Below, one piece after another: positions 34,661 to 43,224 of a DNA stretch of 64,000 nucleotides. The translations under genes were made by a program, and so were the position numbers. Within the stretch, counting starts at the first letter, position 1, and each line of letters starts with the position of its first letter. The notes beneath the pieces are model-generated. The model did no database searches. It saw only the letters and a list, made by a program, of their open reading frames with translations, and was not told where the DNA came from. The stretch lies in the NCBI GenBank assembly GCA_963728965.1, contig CAVSMH010000002.1, positions 623,192 to 687,191 on the forward strand. Direction: 5' to 3'. This DNA is from DASQZT01 sp963728965 (GTDB lineage: Bacteria; Acidobacteriota; Terriglobia; Bryobacterales; Bryobacteraceae).

Positions 34661-36050
34661 TTATTCCGGATGCAAAATCAACCGCCCCTCGGACCGGGTG
34701 AGCCGTCCACGCAGGGTGATGGGCTCGGCAACATGCTCCAGCAGTTCGGGCTTGAGATCCGCGAGCAGCATCGTCATCGTGCGGCCCCCCGCATCGCGCA
34801 CCAGAAACGCCGGTGGAATACCGCCGCTGATGCAGCGCACCGCGCAGCCGCGATGCACTTTGCCATTACCGGGATTCATGACTCCGAAATAACACTTGCT
34901 GTCTGCGATCTCGCCCGTGAGTTGCACCGGTCCCAGGTCCAGTGCGGTGGCCGGAACCCCGTCACCGGCTGCCGGCGCGAGGGAACCGGGCAGGAGTTCG
35001 ATCATCCGATCGCTGCCCCGAAAGACGCGGGCCCCCCTCAGCTTTACCGGCCGGCCGTCGAGACCTTGGACCGCGCCGGCCGCGCCATGTTTTCCCGGCA
35101 GCACCAGCAGCCAGGGAGGCCCCCCCATCGGGCACGGACAGCGCGGCATACGGGCTCCTACGCAGCACGCCTTCAAAATCGCGGTATTGCTGGAACTCGA
35201 ACGTGCTCTCCGCAAATGGATGCTGCCCCGCGACGAGCACCACCGCCGCCGCCGTCACCACCACACCCACCCCCGCCAGCACCCGCGCGACAACCTTCTT
35301 CAGGCCCGGGGGCATGGGCAGGTAGCCTACGAAAAATTCAGACTCGCTGCGCATGTTCCACCACCGAAGGCTCCACTCGCGTCCCCGGGGCAACGGACGC
35401 GGATTCACAAACACCTGGTTCGCCACGACCATGGTTCGAAAGGTCGATACTTTTTCGGTAAACGGCGGCGGCGACGCGCCGGTATCGGGCAGATACTGAT
35501 AGCCGTGCCACGGGCACGTGATGCAGCCGTCGATGATTTTGCCTTCGCCCAGCGGCCGTTCTGATGCTGGCACACATTGGAGACGGCCGAGATCCGGCCA
35601 TCGTACTTGAACACCGCGATGCGCTCGCCGCGGCACGAAATGATCTGCGCGCGCTTCTCCGGTATGCTCTCCACCAGGCATACCGGCACGTACTCGGCTG
35701 GCGCCGCTTGGCTTCTGTCCTTCCGCCTCTCGACCAGGGCTGCCGACACGTGGAGAACGCTGACCACGGTTACGCCCGCGGCGAGCACGACGACCAGCAG
35801 GGAACTGGTCGCCGACTGAAGCGCGCCGGTCGAGGCGGCATAGCGGGCCCATCGACAGGATCACGTGCAGCAGCAGAAACGCGGCGGTGCCCAGCGCGCG
35901 AATCAGCAGCGTCTCCATCGTCGCATTGGCGTGAATCAACCGCCCGAGCCCCACGAACAGGCTCAGGTACAATACCAGCCCGGCCGCCAGCAGCGAATCG
36001 TAGACTTTTTTCTGGTGGTTCCAGCCCACCGCCTGATAGGTGAGGCTCAT
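34661..36050 (-). pseudogene. Ferric-reductase-like membrane / Rieske [2Fe-2S] protein, broken in three places
   Basis: The gene starts at ATG 36050 (ATGA overlap with the preceding small gene). Pieces in alternating frames read: MSLTYQAVGWNHQKK with two membrane helices; a break near 35840; a helix plus AEYVPVCLVESIPEKRAQ and VSNVCQHQNG (Rieske C-x-H); a break near 35555; GCITCPWHGYQY (second Rieske ligand pair) and a membrane helix; a break in a 7-C run at 35120-35126; then a 170-residue tail ending at 34661. The first break also removes several expected membrane helices and sits at a short repeat (TGCCGCCTCGAC). The other two are single-base changes in homopolymers. It could be a decaying gene or contain sequence errors. 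Intact relatives pass electrons across the membrane. Confidence 0.75.
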
Positions 36051-36190
36051 CGATACCGCTCCCACTGGATCGCCGTATTCGCAGGGGTCGTGCTCCGCCG
36101 CGCGCACAGCCCGGCAATCAGCAGCGCGTACAGCAAAAACGGCAGCACCACCCAGATTCGAAGATGATTGCGGCGCAGCGGTCGGATCAT
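36047..36190 (-). CDS. Small single-TM protein
   Basis: 47 residues: basic MIRPLRRNHLRIW, then a membrane helix (VVLPFLLYALLIAGLCA) and a short polar tail. It overlaps both neighbours by 4 bp (ATGA), upstream with the 69-residue membrane protein and downstream with the Rieske gene, which strongly supports translation. Its conserved position suggests it is a small partner of the Rieske membrane protein (inference). No family name known to me. Confidence 0.6.
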   Translation of the reverse strand: MIRPLRRNHLRIWVVLPFLLYALLIAGLCARRSTTPANTAIQWERYR

Positions 36191-36396
36191 GTCCGGCCTC
36201 CGCGAATCCAACGCCCCAGCAGCACGGGCCACAGCGCCGCCACGCCCGGCGCGACGATTAGGCGGAATCCCCATGGAGCGTGTTCCGCCACGGGGTCCAC
36301 ACGCGCGATTCCTGCGGTTACAAACACCAGCGCGAACAGCACGCCCGCGAGCGCGTACACTGCGAGCAGGCCCACGAACCACTGCGCCGCCCACAT
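36187..36396 (-). CDS. Small two-TM protein
   Basis: 69 residues from ATG 36396, one base after the stop of the SDR gene. Two membrane helices are likely, at about 5-27 and 43-61, separated by a polar loop with VDPVAEHAPWG. Its stop overlaps the start of the 47-residue protein. It belongs to the SDR-SDR-small-small-Rieske operon. Function unknown. Confidence 0.62.
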   Translation of the reverse strand: MWAAQWFVGLLAVYALAGVLFALVFVTAGIARVDPVAEHAPWGFRLIVAPGVAALWPVLLGRWIRGGRT

Positions 36397-36397
36397 C

Positions 36398-37093
36398 TCA
36401 CACCTGCCTGCCGTAAACGGGAATGGCCGCTCCCGTGATCTGCGCGCCATCGTCCGATGCCAGATGCACCAGCAGCGAGGCCACCTGCGACGGCTGCACC
36501 CATTGCGAGCGATCGGCTCCCGAGTCGGCTGCCCGGTTCGCCGGCGTATCCATGGTGCCCGGCAAAACCGTGTTGGCCGAGATGCCGCGGTCCTTGTTTT
36601 CGAGAGCGATGGTGCGGACCAGCGCCACCAGGGCCGATTTCGAAGCGCTGTACGCTCCCACCATCGGCCCCGGTTCCACGGCCTGCCGGCTGGCTACCGC
36701 CAGAATGCGCCCGCCGCCTTGCCGGCGCATGTGCGGCAGCACGGCGCGGGCGATGAAGAAGGCCGACCGGAAATTCAGGTCGAGCATCGTTTCGAGCGTG
36801 GCGTCATCGGTGTCGGCGACGCTTTTGCCGCCCGCAAAACCACCCATCACCTGCACCAGCGCGTCGATCCGTCCGAAGCGCGCGATCACGTCGTCGGCCA
36901 GTTTGCGGGCGGCATCGCCGCTGGAAAGCTCCGCGGGCATCGCGGTGAATTCGGCGTGCGCGAAGTCGCCGGCCGCGATCGATCGCGATACCCCCACGAC
37001 TTTCGCCCCCGCGCTCAGGAACGCCTCCGTGACGAATCTGCCCAGGCCGCCCTTGGCGCCCGTGATCAAAGTGACTTTTCCGTCTAGATTCAT
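36398..37093 (-). CDS. Short-chain dehydrogenase/reductase
   Basis: 231 residues, a complete classical-type SDR. Cofactor motif TGAKGGLG at 12-19; a catalytic Ser region is replaced by LAVASRQA, followed by the YSASK motif (Tyr and Lys present), and NTVLPGTMDT after it. The usual NNAG motif is changed to VMGGFAGG. It lies 10 bp downstream of the truncated SDR gene and 1 bp upstream of the small membrane protein. Substrate unknown. Confidence 0.88.
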   Translation of the reverse strand: MNLDGKVTLITGAKGGLGRFVTEAFLSAGAKVVGVSRSIAAGDFAHAEFTAMPAELSSGDAARKLADDVIARFGRIDALVQVMGGFAGGKSVADTDDATLETMLDLNFRSAFFIARAVLPHMRRQGGGRILAVASRQAVEPGPMVGAYSASKSALVALVRTIALENKDRGISANTVLPGTMDTPANRAADSGADRSQWVQPSQVASLLVHLASDDGAQITGAAIPVYGRQV

Positions 37094-37102
37094 GGAAGAC
37101 TC

Positions 37103-37806
37103 TCATTCTCCGGACGACCACGCGACGCGGAACTCCGGATACAGGGTCAGACCGCCGCAGGCGAAGATTGTCTGGCCCGTTACATACGATGCTTCATCGG
37201 AGGCCAGGAATGCGAAAACGGAAGCGATTTCGTCCGCTTGTGCCGCGTGCCCCATGGGGATGTGGCTTTCCACTTCGCCGCGCGCCCTGGCGTTGTCGAT
37301 CCAGGCCCTATTGATGGGCGTGACCGCCGCTCCCGGCCCGACCGCATTGACGCGGATGCCCTGGCCCGCATATTCCAGGGCCAGCGACTTTGTCAGATTC
37401 TCCATGCCGCCTTTGCTGATCGAGTAACTCAGATACTTCGGTTTGGGAATGATCTCGTGCACGCTGGAGTTATTCAGTATGACGCCCCCGCCGGGACGCG
37501 ACAGGAAGTGCCGGATCGCCTCTCGCGAGCACAGAAAAGGCCCGCGAAGGTTCACCGAGAGGATGCGGTCAAAGTCGGCGCTCTCGATTTCGTGGCTGGG
37601 CGCCGGCTTCTGGATTCCCGCGTTGTTGACGAGCACATCCAGGCTCCCGTAGGTGTCCAGAGTTTTGGCGAACATCTGCTTGACCTGCTCCTCGTTGGAG
37701 ACGTCCGCCTGTACCACCAGTTCCCGACCCGTGCCGTTCGACCGCGCGGCCCGTGCCATGGCGCGGGTGGCCTCGGCCTGCTCCGCGCCGCTTCGATAGT
37801 TAATTG
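37103..37806 (-). pseudogene. Short-chain dehydrogenase/reductase lacking its N-terminus
   Basis: Family sequence begins abruptly at INYRSGAEQAEATRAM (about 37806) and continues normally: VNNAG, SSVHE, YSISK with catalytic Tyr-Lys, VNAVGPGA, and the FLASDEASYVTGQ end. The first 35-40 residues, including the TGxxxGIG cofactor-binding motif, are missing; upstream in-frame codons (to 37909) are antisense to a different gene and look non-natural. The truncation point coincides with the truncated 5' end of the plus-strand decarboxylase-family gene, so one event removed both starts. It should not bind NAD(P) and is probably inactive. Confidence 0.78.
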
Positions 37807-38181
37807 GAAGTCGCGCTGGTAGCCGCCTGGGGAAGTTTCCTTTGTTCGCTTTCGTCCGGTTTGAGCGTCGCCCCCGATTTCGAACCGCCGCCCATGCCCC
37901 TCCGGGCATCGTCTCCCCCGGCGTGCCTCACCGCGAACGAACTGCGGCGCCGCGGATTGTCCGACGCGCGGATCCTGGAGGCGGTGCTCACCATTGCTCT
38001 GGGCAGCTTTTTGGACACGCTCTCCGGCGCGTTCGAGGCCGATCCGCCCGAAGCCGAAAAACCTTGCATCCTTTGGCTCCCGAGTCCCGTCCTACCCCGG
38101 GGCACTTCACGGCCGATCCGGACGCGCAGCTGGTTGGCAGGGTTCAAGAGGGCGAGGTGGATGCGTTCGAAGACCTCATGA
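37804..38181 (+). pseudogene. C-terminal fragment of a carboxymuconolactone-decarboxylase/peroxidase-like gene
   Basis: The open frame has no natural start. Its first residues, LEVALVAAWGSFLCSLSSGL then VAPDFEPPP, resemble the C-terminal ILEAVLMVGLAKF...GTAPDFDP part of the intact CMD protein at 38944. A second similar unit follows (LRRRGLSDARILEAVLTIAL). Together they look like the end of a two-repeat CMD/AhpD-like protein whose N-terminus was lost at about 37804. The last 40 codons overlap the sigma-factor gene and are unlikely to be original. Confidence 0.55.
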
Positions 38182-38702
38182 ATCGTCACAGCCGCGGGTC
38201 TACCGGACCCTGGTCGGAATCCTGGGCGACCCGGAAGAGGCACGCGACGCGATGCAGGACACGTTCCTGAAGGCCTTTCAGCACCTGGACGGGTTCCAGG
38301 GAAAGTCGAAGTTTTCCACCTGGCTCGTCAGTATCGCCGGCAACACCGGGCTCCAGCGGCTTCGCGAGCGCAAGCCCCAGCAGAGTCTCGATGACGCGTG
38401 GCCGGAAACCGAAGAGGGGCTGCGCCCCCGCCAGCTTCGCGCCTGGACCGACGATCCCGAGCAGTTGTACTCCAAGGCCGAAATGCGGTCGTTGGTGAAA
38501 AATAGCGTGATGAAGCTGCCGCTCAAGTACCGCGTGGTGCTGGTTCTGCGCGACATGGAGCAGCTTTCGAATGAAGAGGCCGCGGCGGCGCTCGGCCTGG
38601 GAGTGCCGGCCGTGAAGTCGCGCCTCCTGCGCGGGCGCCTGATGGTGCGGGAAACGCTCGCGCCCTACTTCGTTTCGGGCGGCGCGAAAGGGGCGCCGCA
38701 TG
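38064..38702 (+). pseudogene. ECF RNA polymerase sigma factor, frameshifted
   Basis: The first part (DPDAQLVGRVQEGEVDAFED, LMNRHS) lies in one frame. The rest lies in another: VYRTLVGILGDPEEARDAMQ, DTFLKAF, FSTWLVSIAGN (region 2) and LPLKYRVVLVLRDMEQLSN, AAALGLGVPAVKSRLLRGR (region 4). The switch is at about 38190, where CAGCCGCGGGTC appears to lack one C (Arg-Arg-Val expected). The second frame also fails to stop before the anti-sigma gene and reads on to 38947; a second slip in the AAAGGGG run near 38690 could explain this. The start (TTG 38064) is uncertain. It pairs with the zinc-finger anti-sigma gene that follows. Confidence 0.72.
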
Positions 38703-39026
38703 ATCAGCTGCACCGATTTCATCGCCGAGATGGGCGGTTTTCTCGATGGCGATGTCGCGGTCGAAATCCGCACCCAGCTCGAAAACCACCTGGCGCCTTG
38801 CAGCACCTGCCAGGTGGTGTACGATTCGGCCCGCAAAACCCTCAAGATCGTCACCGACAGCGGTTCCTTCGACCTGCCCGAGGACGCGGCGCGGCCCATC
38901 ACCCAAAAAGTCATGCCAGGATTCGCAGCCAACAGAGACAACCATGAGCTATCTTCCTCACGTGGCGGACGAGAACGATCTGCCCACCCTCGCCCTGATC
39001 AAAAACACGTTCGGCTTCGTCCCTAA
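38700..39026 (+). CDS. Zinc-finger anti-sigma factor (zf-HC2 type)
   Basis: MISCTDFIAEMGGFLDGDV opens a short anti-sigma domain with the zinc motif His-x3-Cys-x2-Cys (HLAPCSTC at about 30-37). The first 80 residues look natural (ARKTLKIVTDSGSFDLP). The last 27 overlap the CMD gene at 38944 and look like run-on, so the true end may be near 38945 with a slip. It has no membrane helix, so it would act as a soluble, possibly redox-sensitive, anti-sigma of the ECF factor before it. Confidence 0.62.
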   Translation: MISCTDFIAEMGGFLDGDVAVEIRTQLENHLAPCSTCQVVYDSARKTLKIVTDSGSFDLPEDAARPITQKVMPGFAANRDNHELSSSRGGRERSAHPRPDQKHVRLRP

Positions 39027-39516
39027 TTTCTTTCGTGCGCAGACGATTCGCCCCGAACTCATCGACGCCCAGGTGCGACTCGTGGATGCGATCCTGGTGC
39101 AGGAACGCGCCCTGACGCGCCAGCAGAAGGAATACATCTTCCTGGTGTGCTCGGCCCACAACCTCAGCACCTATTGCGTCACGGCGCACTGCGAGATGGT
39201 GCGCATGCTCGGCATCCGGGGCCCGGAACCCGAACAGATTGCGCTCGATCACACGGCAGCGAACCTCCCCATGGCCATGCGGGCGCTGCTCAACTTCGGG
39301 GCCAGGCTCAACGCCCAGCCGACCAAGGTGACCCGGCGCGACATCGACGTACTGCACACCTTCGGGTTCAACGACGAGCAGATCCTGGAAGCGGTGCTGA
39401 TGGTGGGGCTGGCGAAATTCGCGAACTTCGTGGCCTTCGGTCTGGGCACCGCGCCCGATTTCGATCCGTTGAAGGTCCAGTTGCCCCGCGCCGCTGTGGC
39501 GGACCGGACAGATTAG
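38944..39516 (+). CDS. Carboxymuconolactone decarboxylase / peroxidase-related protein
   Basis: 190 residues, MSYLPHVADENDLPTLALI. The AhpD/CMD fold is indicated by IRPELIDAQVRLVDAILV, LTRQQKEYIFLVCSAHN, and the YCVTAHCEMV segment where the two cysteines are five apart. DIDVLHTFGFNDEQILEAVL and a GTAPDFDP end complete it. Such proteins reduce peroxides or act in alkylhydroperoxidase-type reactions. The gene follows an ECF sigma/anti-sigma pair, a common arrangement for peroxide-stress regulons, and may be their target. A complete, intact gene among damaged neighbours. Confidence 0.85.
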   Translation: MSYLPHVADENDLPTLALIKNTFGFVPNFFRAQTIRPELIDAQVRLVDAILVQERALTRQQKEYIFLVCSAHNLSTYCVTAHCEMVRMLGIRGPEPEQIALDHTAANLPMAMRALLNFGARLNAQPTKVTRRDIDVLHTFGFNDEQILEAVLMVGLAKFANFVAFGLGTAPDFDPLKVQLPRAAVADRTD

Positions 39517-39634
39517 CCCGCCCCCCCGGCAGCGCCATCATCGTGTCGCGTCCCCAATCGCTGAACCAGGGGGTATCCGGCGGTCACCGTGCTCTCTCCA
39601 CCGCGGCCAGCTACGAAACCCGACGGCCGCTGAG

Positions 39635-40417
39635 CTAGCGTTGCGGCGTCTCGGGAGTGTGCTGTTGCAGGCTATACTCCCTTCCGCGTTCGTAGCCTTT
39701 CCGGAACGGCCTGGAATCCCAAGTCCCTGGGAACCACCATTTCAAGCAGTCGGCCTGCTCGTCGAACGATTTGCCCCGGCATCGCCGGCGTTGGGCTGCC
39801 TCGAAGCCGGATCGATACGCAGCCTGATCCTCTTCGAAATCGTCTCCCGAAGACCGATAATGCTCGCTTTCCACGTCACGGAGCCCTAGCCACCACCTTT
39901 CTCGTGCCGCATCGATGGACTCGGCCCCGGCCTCCCGCATGATCCGGCGTGCACGCGCCTCGTCCGCCTCATTGGCGGCAAACACCAGCATTACCGATCG
40001 TCCCTGGCGGAGGGCGCTCTCATAGAAGAAAACCTCGTCCTCGGGCATCCCCTCCGTGGTCCTTTCCTCGGCAGCCGCGCCAGCGGCGGCGCCCGCGGCT
40101 GCTCCGCCGGCACCAAGCAGGGCGGCACCTGCCATGCCGAACGCAAGAATGGGTCCGACTCCGGGGATTAGGGCTGTCGCGCCGATGCCTAACTCGAACC
40201 CTCCCGCCAGGCCGAGCGCTCCGCCCAGTACTCCTCCTATCGCTCCTCCCATTCCCGGTTGCTCGGTTTCCGAGGTCTGAACCGAATGGATTTTGCTTTC
40301 CGGTGAACCCGGGCACCATAGATTGATCGCGTCCGCCGAGATCCCAGCGGCCCTCAACCCGCCCAGCGCCACTTTCGCGCTTTCCTCGGACTTGAAGATA
40401 CCAGACACACTTCTCAT
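39635..40417 (-). CDS. Glycine-zipper membrane stress-type protein
   Basis: 260 residues from ATG 40417. The N-terminus (MRSVSGIFKSEESAKVALGGL) is like the general-stress protein 17M/YflT-type domain. The centre is a Gly/Ala-rich double glycine zipper (about 57-115) likely to insert into a membrane. The C-terminal half is soluble: SVMLVFAANEADEARARRIM (a second ferredoxin-like unit) and a YRSGFEAA, YERGREYSL acidic-aromatic end. Related proteins appear in stress responses of soil bacteria. The longer upstream frame to 40603 is not supported. Confidence 0.65.
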   Translation of the reverse strand: MRSVSGIFKSEESAKVALGGLRAAGISADAINLWCPGSPESKIHSVQTSETEQPGMGGAIGGVLGGALGLAGGFELGIGATALIPGVGPILAFGMAGAALLGAGGAAAGAAAGAAAEERTTEGMPEDEVFFYESALRQGRSVMLVFAANEADEARARRIMREAGAESIDAARERWWLGLRDVESEHYRSSGDDFEEDQAAYRSGFEAAQRRRCRGKSFDEQADCLKWWFPGTWDSRPFRKGYERGREYSLQQHTPETPQR

Positions 40418-40603
40418 GCCTATCGGGAAGCACGAGTAATGCCACGCGACCACTGCACTCACGAAACAGCCGGAATCGAATGTCCGGGTCTTCACGGTTC
40501 GTCCACGTGAAACGATTTGCGAACTGGTCCGTTGGTGTGAACGTACCGGCAAGATCGAGGAGCTTGGGTGGCTGGTGGTGGTGATCGAAAAGGAGACCGG
40601 CAT

Positions 40604-41587
40604 TCAGACAACCTGGGGCGGATCGGGGTGGGGCGGTAGCGGTAGCCGGTGCTCGAACATGCCATACTCCCGCTGTAAAGCCAACAACAACGGCTGAACC
40701 GGCACCGAAGGCAGCGTGGGTACTATCGCCATCAACTCCTGCAGAAGGCTTCTGGCGTCCGTAATGTCAGCGATAACGAAGCGGGCCATGTGTGCCAGTG
40801 TTGAGATCGTCTCGGTCAGGTCACGGCTCGACGGCTTCTCGAAATCGAACAGGACGGGCAGATAGTTCCGGTGGCGAAGTTCGTCCCAGATAGCATTGAG
40901 GACTCGTTTGCACTCGTTGGCGAAGCTGCCAAGGATCAGGACGACCTTGGATGTGATCGTGTCAATTGCTGACCGAATCCCTGTATTCATGATCATCAAG
41001 TGAAAAAACTGTGCGACTTCCAAATTGTCAGCGGTGATTTCTGGCTCGTCCAACCGTGTAATGAGCAAGTCTTGCTGAACCGCTCCATCCAGCTTCACGT
41101 TCCAAGCCGCAACGCCGAAGACAAGGCACTCAGAGATGTTCATCTCCACCAGCGAGGCGCACGAGAAATTCGCAAACGCCAAAACCGACCGTGATAGATC
41201 GGCTCCGGTAAGGTCTGCTTCGACCAAGGACGCCTGCATCAGTGTCGAATCCGTCAATGTTGCACCACGCACGTTAGCGTTCGACAGGTCGGCGGTTTTG
41301 AGATCCGCCGACTTAAGCTGACAATTCATTATGTTTGCGTATTGCAGATTAGCATTGAACAAATGAATATCGGTTAGATCCAAACACGACAGGTCGGCTT
41401 GGAACAAGAAGGGGCGCTGTGCCCTGATGTCGGTCTCCCAGTTATCTCGTAGCCATTGGTTCCAGATTGGTGCGCCCTTGCGAATGATCTCCACAAGATC
41501 CGTGTCAGTTCTTAACCGGGACAATCCAGACTGCATAACCCACTCTGGTACTCGCTCACCGTATCTCGCCTTGTAGTTTGGCTTCAT
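40604..41587 (-). CDS. Pentapeptide-repeat protein with C-terminal TIR-like/nucleotide-binding domain
   Basis: 327 residues from ATG 41587; a TTG at 41620 is an alternative. Residues about 50-150 hold pentapeptide repeats of A(D/N)LxX type (FQADLSCLDLTDIHLFNANL, ADLKTADLSNANV, ADLTGADLSRSVLAFANF), forming a right-handed quadrilateral beta-helix. A helical linker (DNLEVAQFFHLMI) leads to a Rossmann-like domain: KVVLILGSFANE, YLPVLFDFEKPSSRDLTETI, MARFVIADITDA. This architecture recurs in cyanobacteria and soil bacteria; the second domain resembles TIR or nucleotide-binding modules found in defence proteins, but activity is unknown. No neighbouring effector is evident. Confidence 0.75.
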   Translation of the reverse strand: MKPNYKARYGERVPEWVMQSGLSRLRTDTDLVEIIRKGAPIWNQWLRDNWETDIRAQRPFLFQADLSCLDLTDIHLFNANLQYANIMNCQLKSADLKTADLSNANVRGATLTDSTLMQASLVEADLTGADLSRSVLAFANFSCASLVEMNISECLVFGVAAWNVKLDGAVQQDLLITRLDEPEITADNLEVAQFFHLMIMNTGIRSAIDTITSKVVLILGSFANECKRVLNAIWDELRHRNYLPVLFDFEKPSSRDLTETISTLAHMARFVIADITDARSLLQELMAIVPTLPSVPVQPLLLALQREYGMFEHRLPLPPHPDPPQVV

Positions 41588-41620
41588 GGCTTTTGTGGCT
41601 GCGTTGTCTTGGGCTAACAA

Positions 41621-42398
41621 TTAGAGGCGGCGTTGACGCAACAAATGCCATACGAACGTCAACTATACATCGAGGGTAGGCGACTGGTTTCCAAACGATG
41701 GGATGACGAATCCTCGGCCTATTCCATGTCATCGTGGGGTACACTTGCTCCTGTTGCGGATCTCCTGCACTTCCGCAGGCTTGAAGGATGCGCCACCGGG
41801 CACTCGTGTGTGGCGGTTCATTGCGAACCCGACGCTGAAAGCCAAGCTGGACGTTCGCAGCAGAAAATTCGATTGGCTCTGGAAGCGCCATCCCAAGCTG
41901 ATGCGCCGATTGTGGCGTGAAGGAGCAGAGGTGTGTGAGCGAACCGGCAAAGGCGATGAGGGCTGGTGGGAATCAATCGTTGAGCGGTATTGTCTGTGAG
42001 GTTGCTGAGAACTGCCGCTGGTGGTCGAAGGACGTTACACGGGGGAACTGATCAGCGGGATGCTGGACGGCGGTTTGGCGGTGGCGCTGTGAAATGGAGC
42101 GGTATGATCTGCGGGCCTTGCCAGCGAGGAGAGCACGATCGAAGAAGGCGGATGCCAGTGCGCTGAGCGATTAAACCGCCAGATCGAGCGTGAAGTGATC
42201 GGCTACAACGGTGACGAAGGAATTGTCGAGACGATCTTCAGCAACGTGCTTTATAGGGTCCGAAGTGGCCCGGATGATGGTCAAGGGAGCCGGGAAAGAA
42301 AACGTAAAGGCGTTCACTAGGCAAGTTCTGCGGGCGTACAAAGCGATGGTGAACTGAAGGTGACGAAGGGTCGCTCAAGGCTGGTGATCTCGGATGGC
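41621..42398. other. Degraded intergenic stretch
   Basis: About 780 bp with no intact gene. Short frames hold sequence that could be gene remnants: a plus-strand segment at 41790-41999 (PPGTRVWRFIANPTLKAKL, then WLWKRHPKLMRRLWREG and a natural-looking end), and another around 42140-42320 (CAERLNRQIEREVIGYNGDE). Neither has a clear start or a recognised family. The base composition is less GC-rich than the surroundings, fitting imported, decaying DNA. Confidence 0.4.
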
Positions 42399-42809
42399 TT
42401 ACGATACCTTCCGTGGCACTCGGCGGCGTCCTTTGTTCGGTCGTCTGTGTCCGGTCCTCTTGGTGCCGGTTCGTGTAGGAGTTGAGCGGTCAGCTTTCGC
42501 CTTGATCGCCACGAACCGGATCTCCAGCCTCTTGTCCATCGCCGCCGCAATCCGCTTCAACAATGAAAGGGAATGGCCTTCGTACACGGCATCTTCAAGG
42601 CGGCAGATCACCGATGCGGTCGTCCCAACCTTTTTCGCCAGTTCCCTCTGGCTTAACCCGGCCTTCGTCCGCAGATCGTAGAGGCGCTTCGCAACCTCGA
42701 TGTTGATGAGTTCCTGTTCGTAGGAAGCAATTTGTTCGGGATCGTTGTGGATGTACCTGTCGTGCGTGTACTGAAGTGCTGCCGATTGGTACGTCTTTCT
42801 TGCCGCCAT
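42399..42809 (-). CDS. HTH-type antitoxin (HigA-like, Xre family)
   Basis: 136 residues. A Cro/C1-type helix-turn-helix spans about 38-92: EVAKRLYDLRTKAGLSQREL, AKKVGTTASVICRLED, SLSLLKRIAAAMDK. The N-terminus is short and the C-terminus (about 105-136) is strongly basic (TGHRRPNKGRRRVPRK). It lies 54 bp downstream of a RelE/HigB-like toxin gene, the toxin-first order typical of higBA. It would bind and repress the operon and neutralise the toxin. Intact, unlike its partner. Confidence 0.85.
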   Translation of the reverse strand: MAARKTYQSAALQYTHDRYIHNDPEQIASYEQELINIEVAKRLYDLRTKAGLSQRELAKKVGTTASVICRLEDAVYEGHSLSLLKRIAAAMDKRLEIRFVAIKAKADRSTPTRTGTKRTGHRRPNKGRRRVPRKVS

Positions 42810-42863
42810 GTTTCACCCCCTCAGCGTTGGCCGGAATGTGTGCCGCCTGGGATCAGCCTCGAA

Positions 42864-43224
42864 TCAAGCCTTTCGCTCCACAGCCCGCTCAATCTCGACA
42901 TCGGGTACTTCGCCTTCCTTCGCCACTCCATGGGAGACCACTACAATCCTGGGTGGCGCATTTGCCTTGCTTTTCTGGGACTTCGGGAAGAAATAGAGTA
43001 TTCGGTAATGGACGCCCTGAAAGGAAGGTCGAAGCTCACAAATGCCATCCCGAAGATAATCTGCAACAGGCCGTCGCAATTCGTGCCCAAGAACCTTCGA
43101 GTTGTCCGAGGTATGCTTGGCACTTCGCCTGCACCTTCTTGGGAAGCTGATCGAGCCACTCCAGGAGCGGTACTGTCTTGCGCTGGTCGTCTTCCTGGTA
43201 GAACAGTACGGTCGTCTGTGGCAC
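42864..43224 (-). pseudogene. HigB/RelE-like (Gp49 family) toxin, frameshifted
   Basis: The N-terminal part from GTG 43224 reads VLFYQEDDQRKTVPLLEWLD, QLPKKVQAKCQAYLGQLE. The second part continues in another frame: VLGHELRRPVADYLRDGICE, LRPSFQGVHYRILYFF, IVVVSHGVAKEGEVPDVEIE. This is the phage Gp49-like HigB fold, with Arg and His residues expected in the catalytic end. The frames join near 43096, where GAAGGTTCTTGG has one base too many (GAAGTTCTTGGG expected). So the toxin is probably inactive, or there is a single-base sequence error. Confidence 0.75.
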
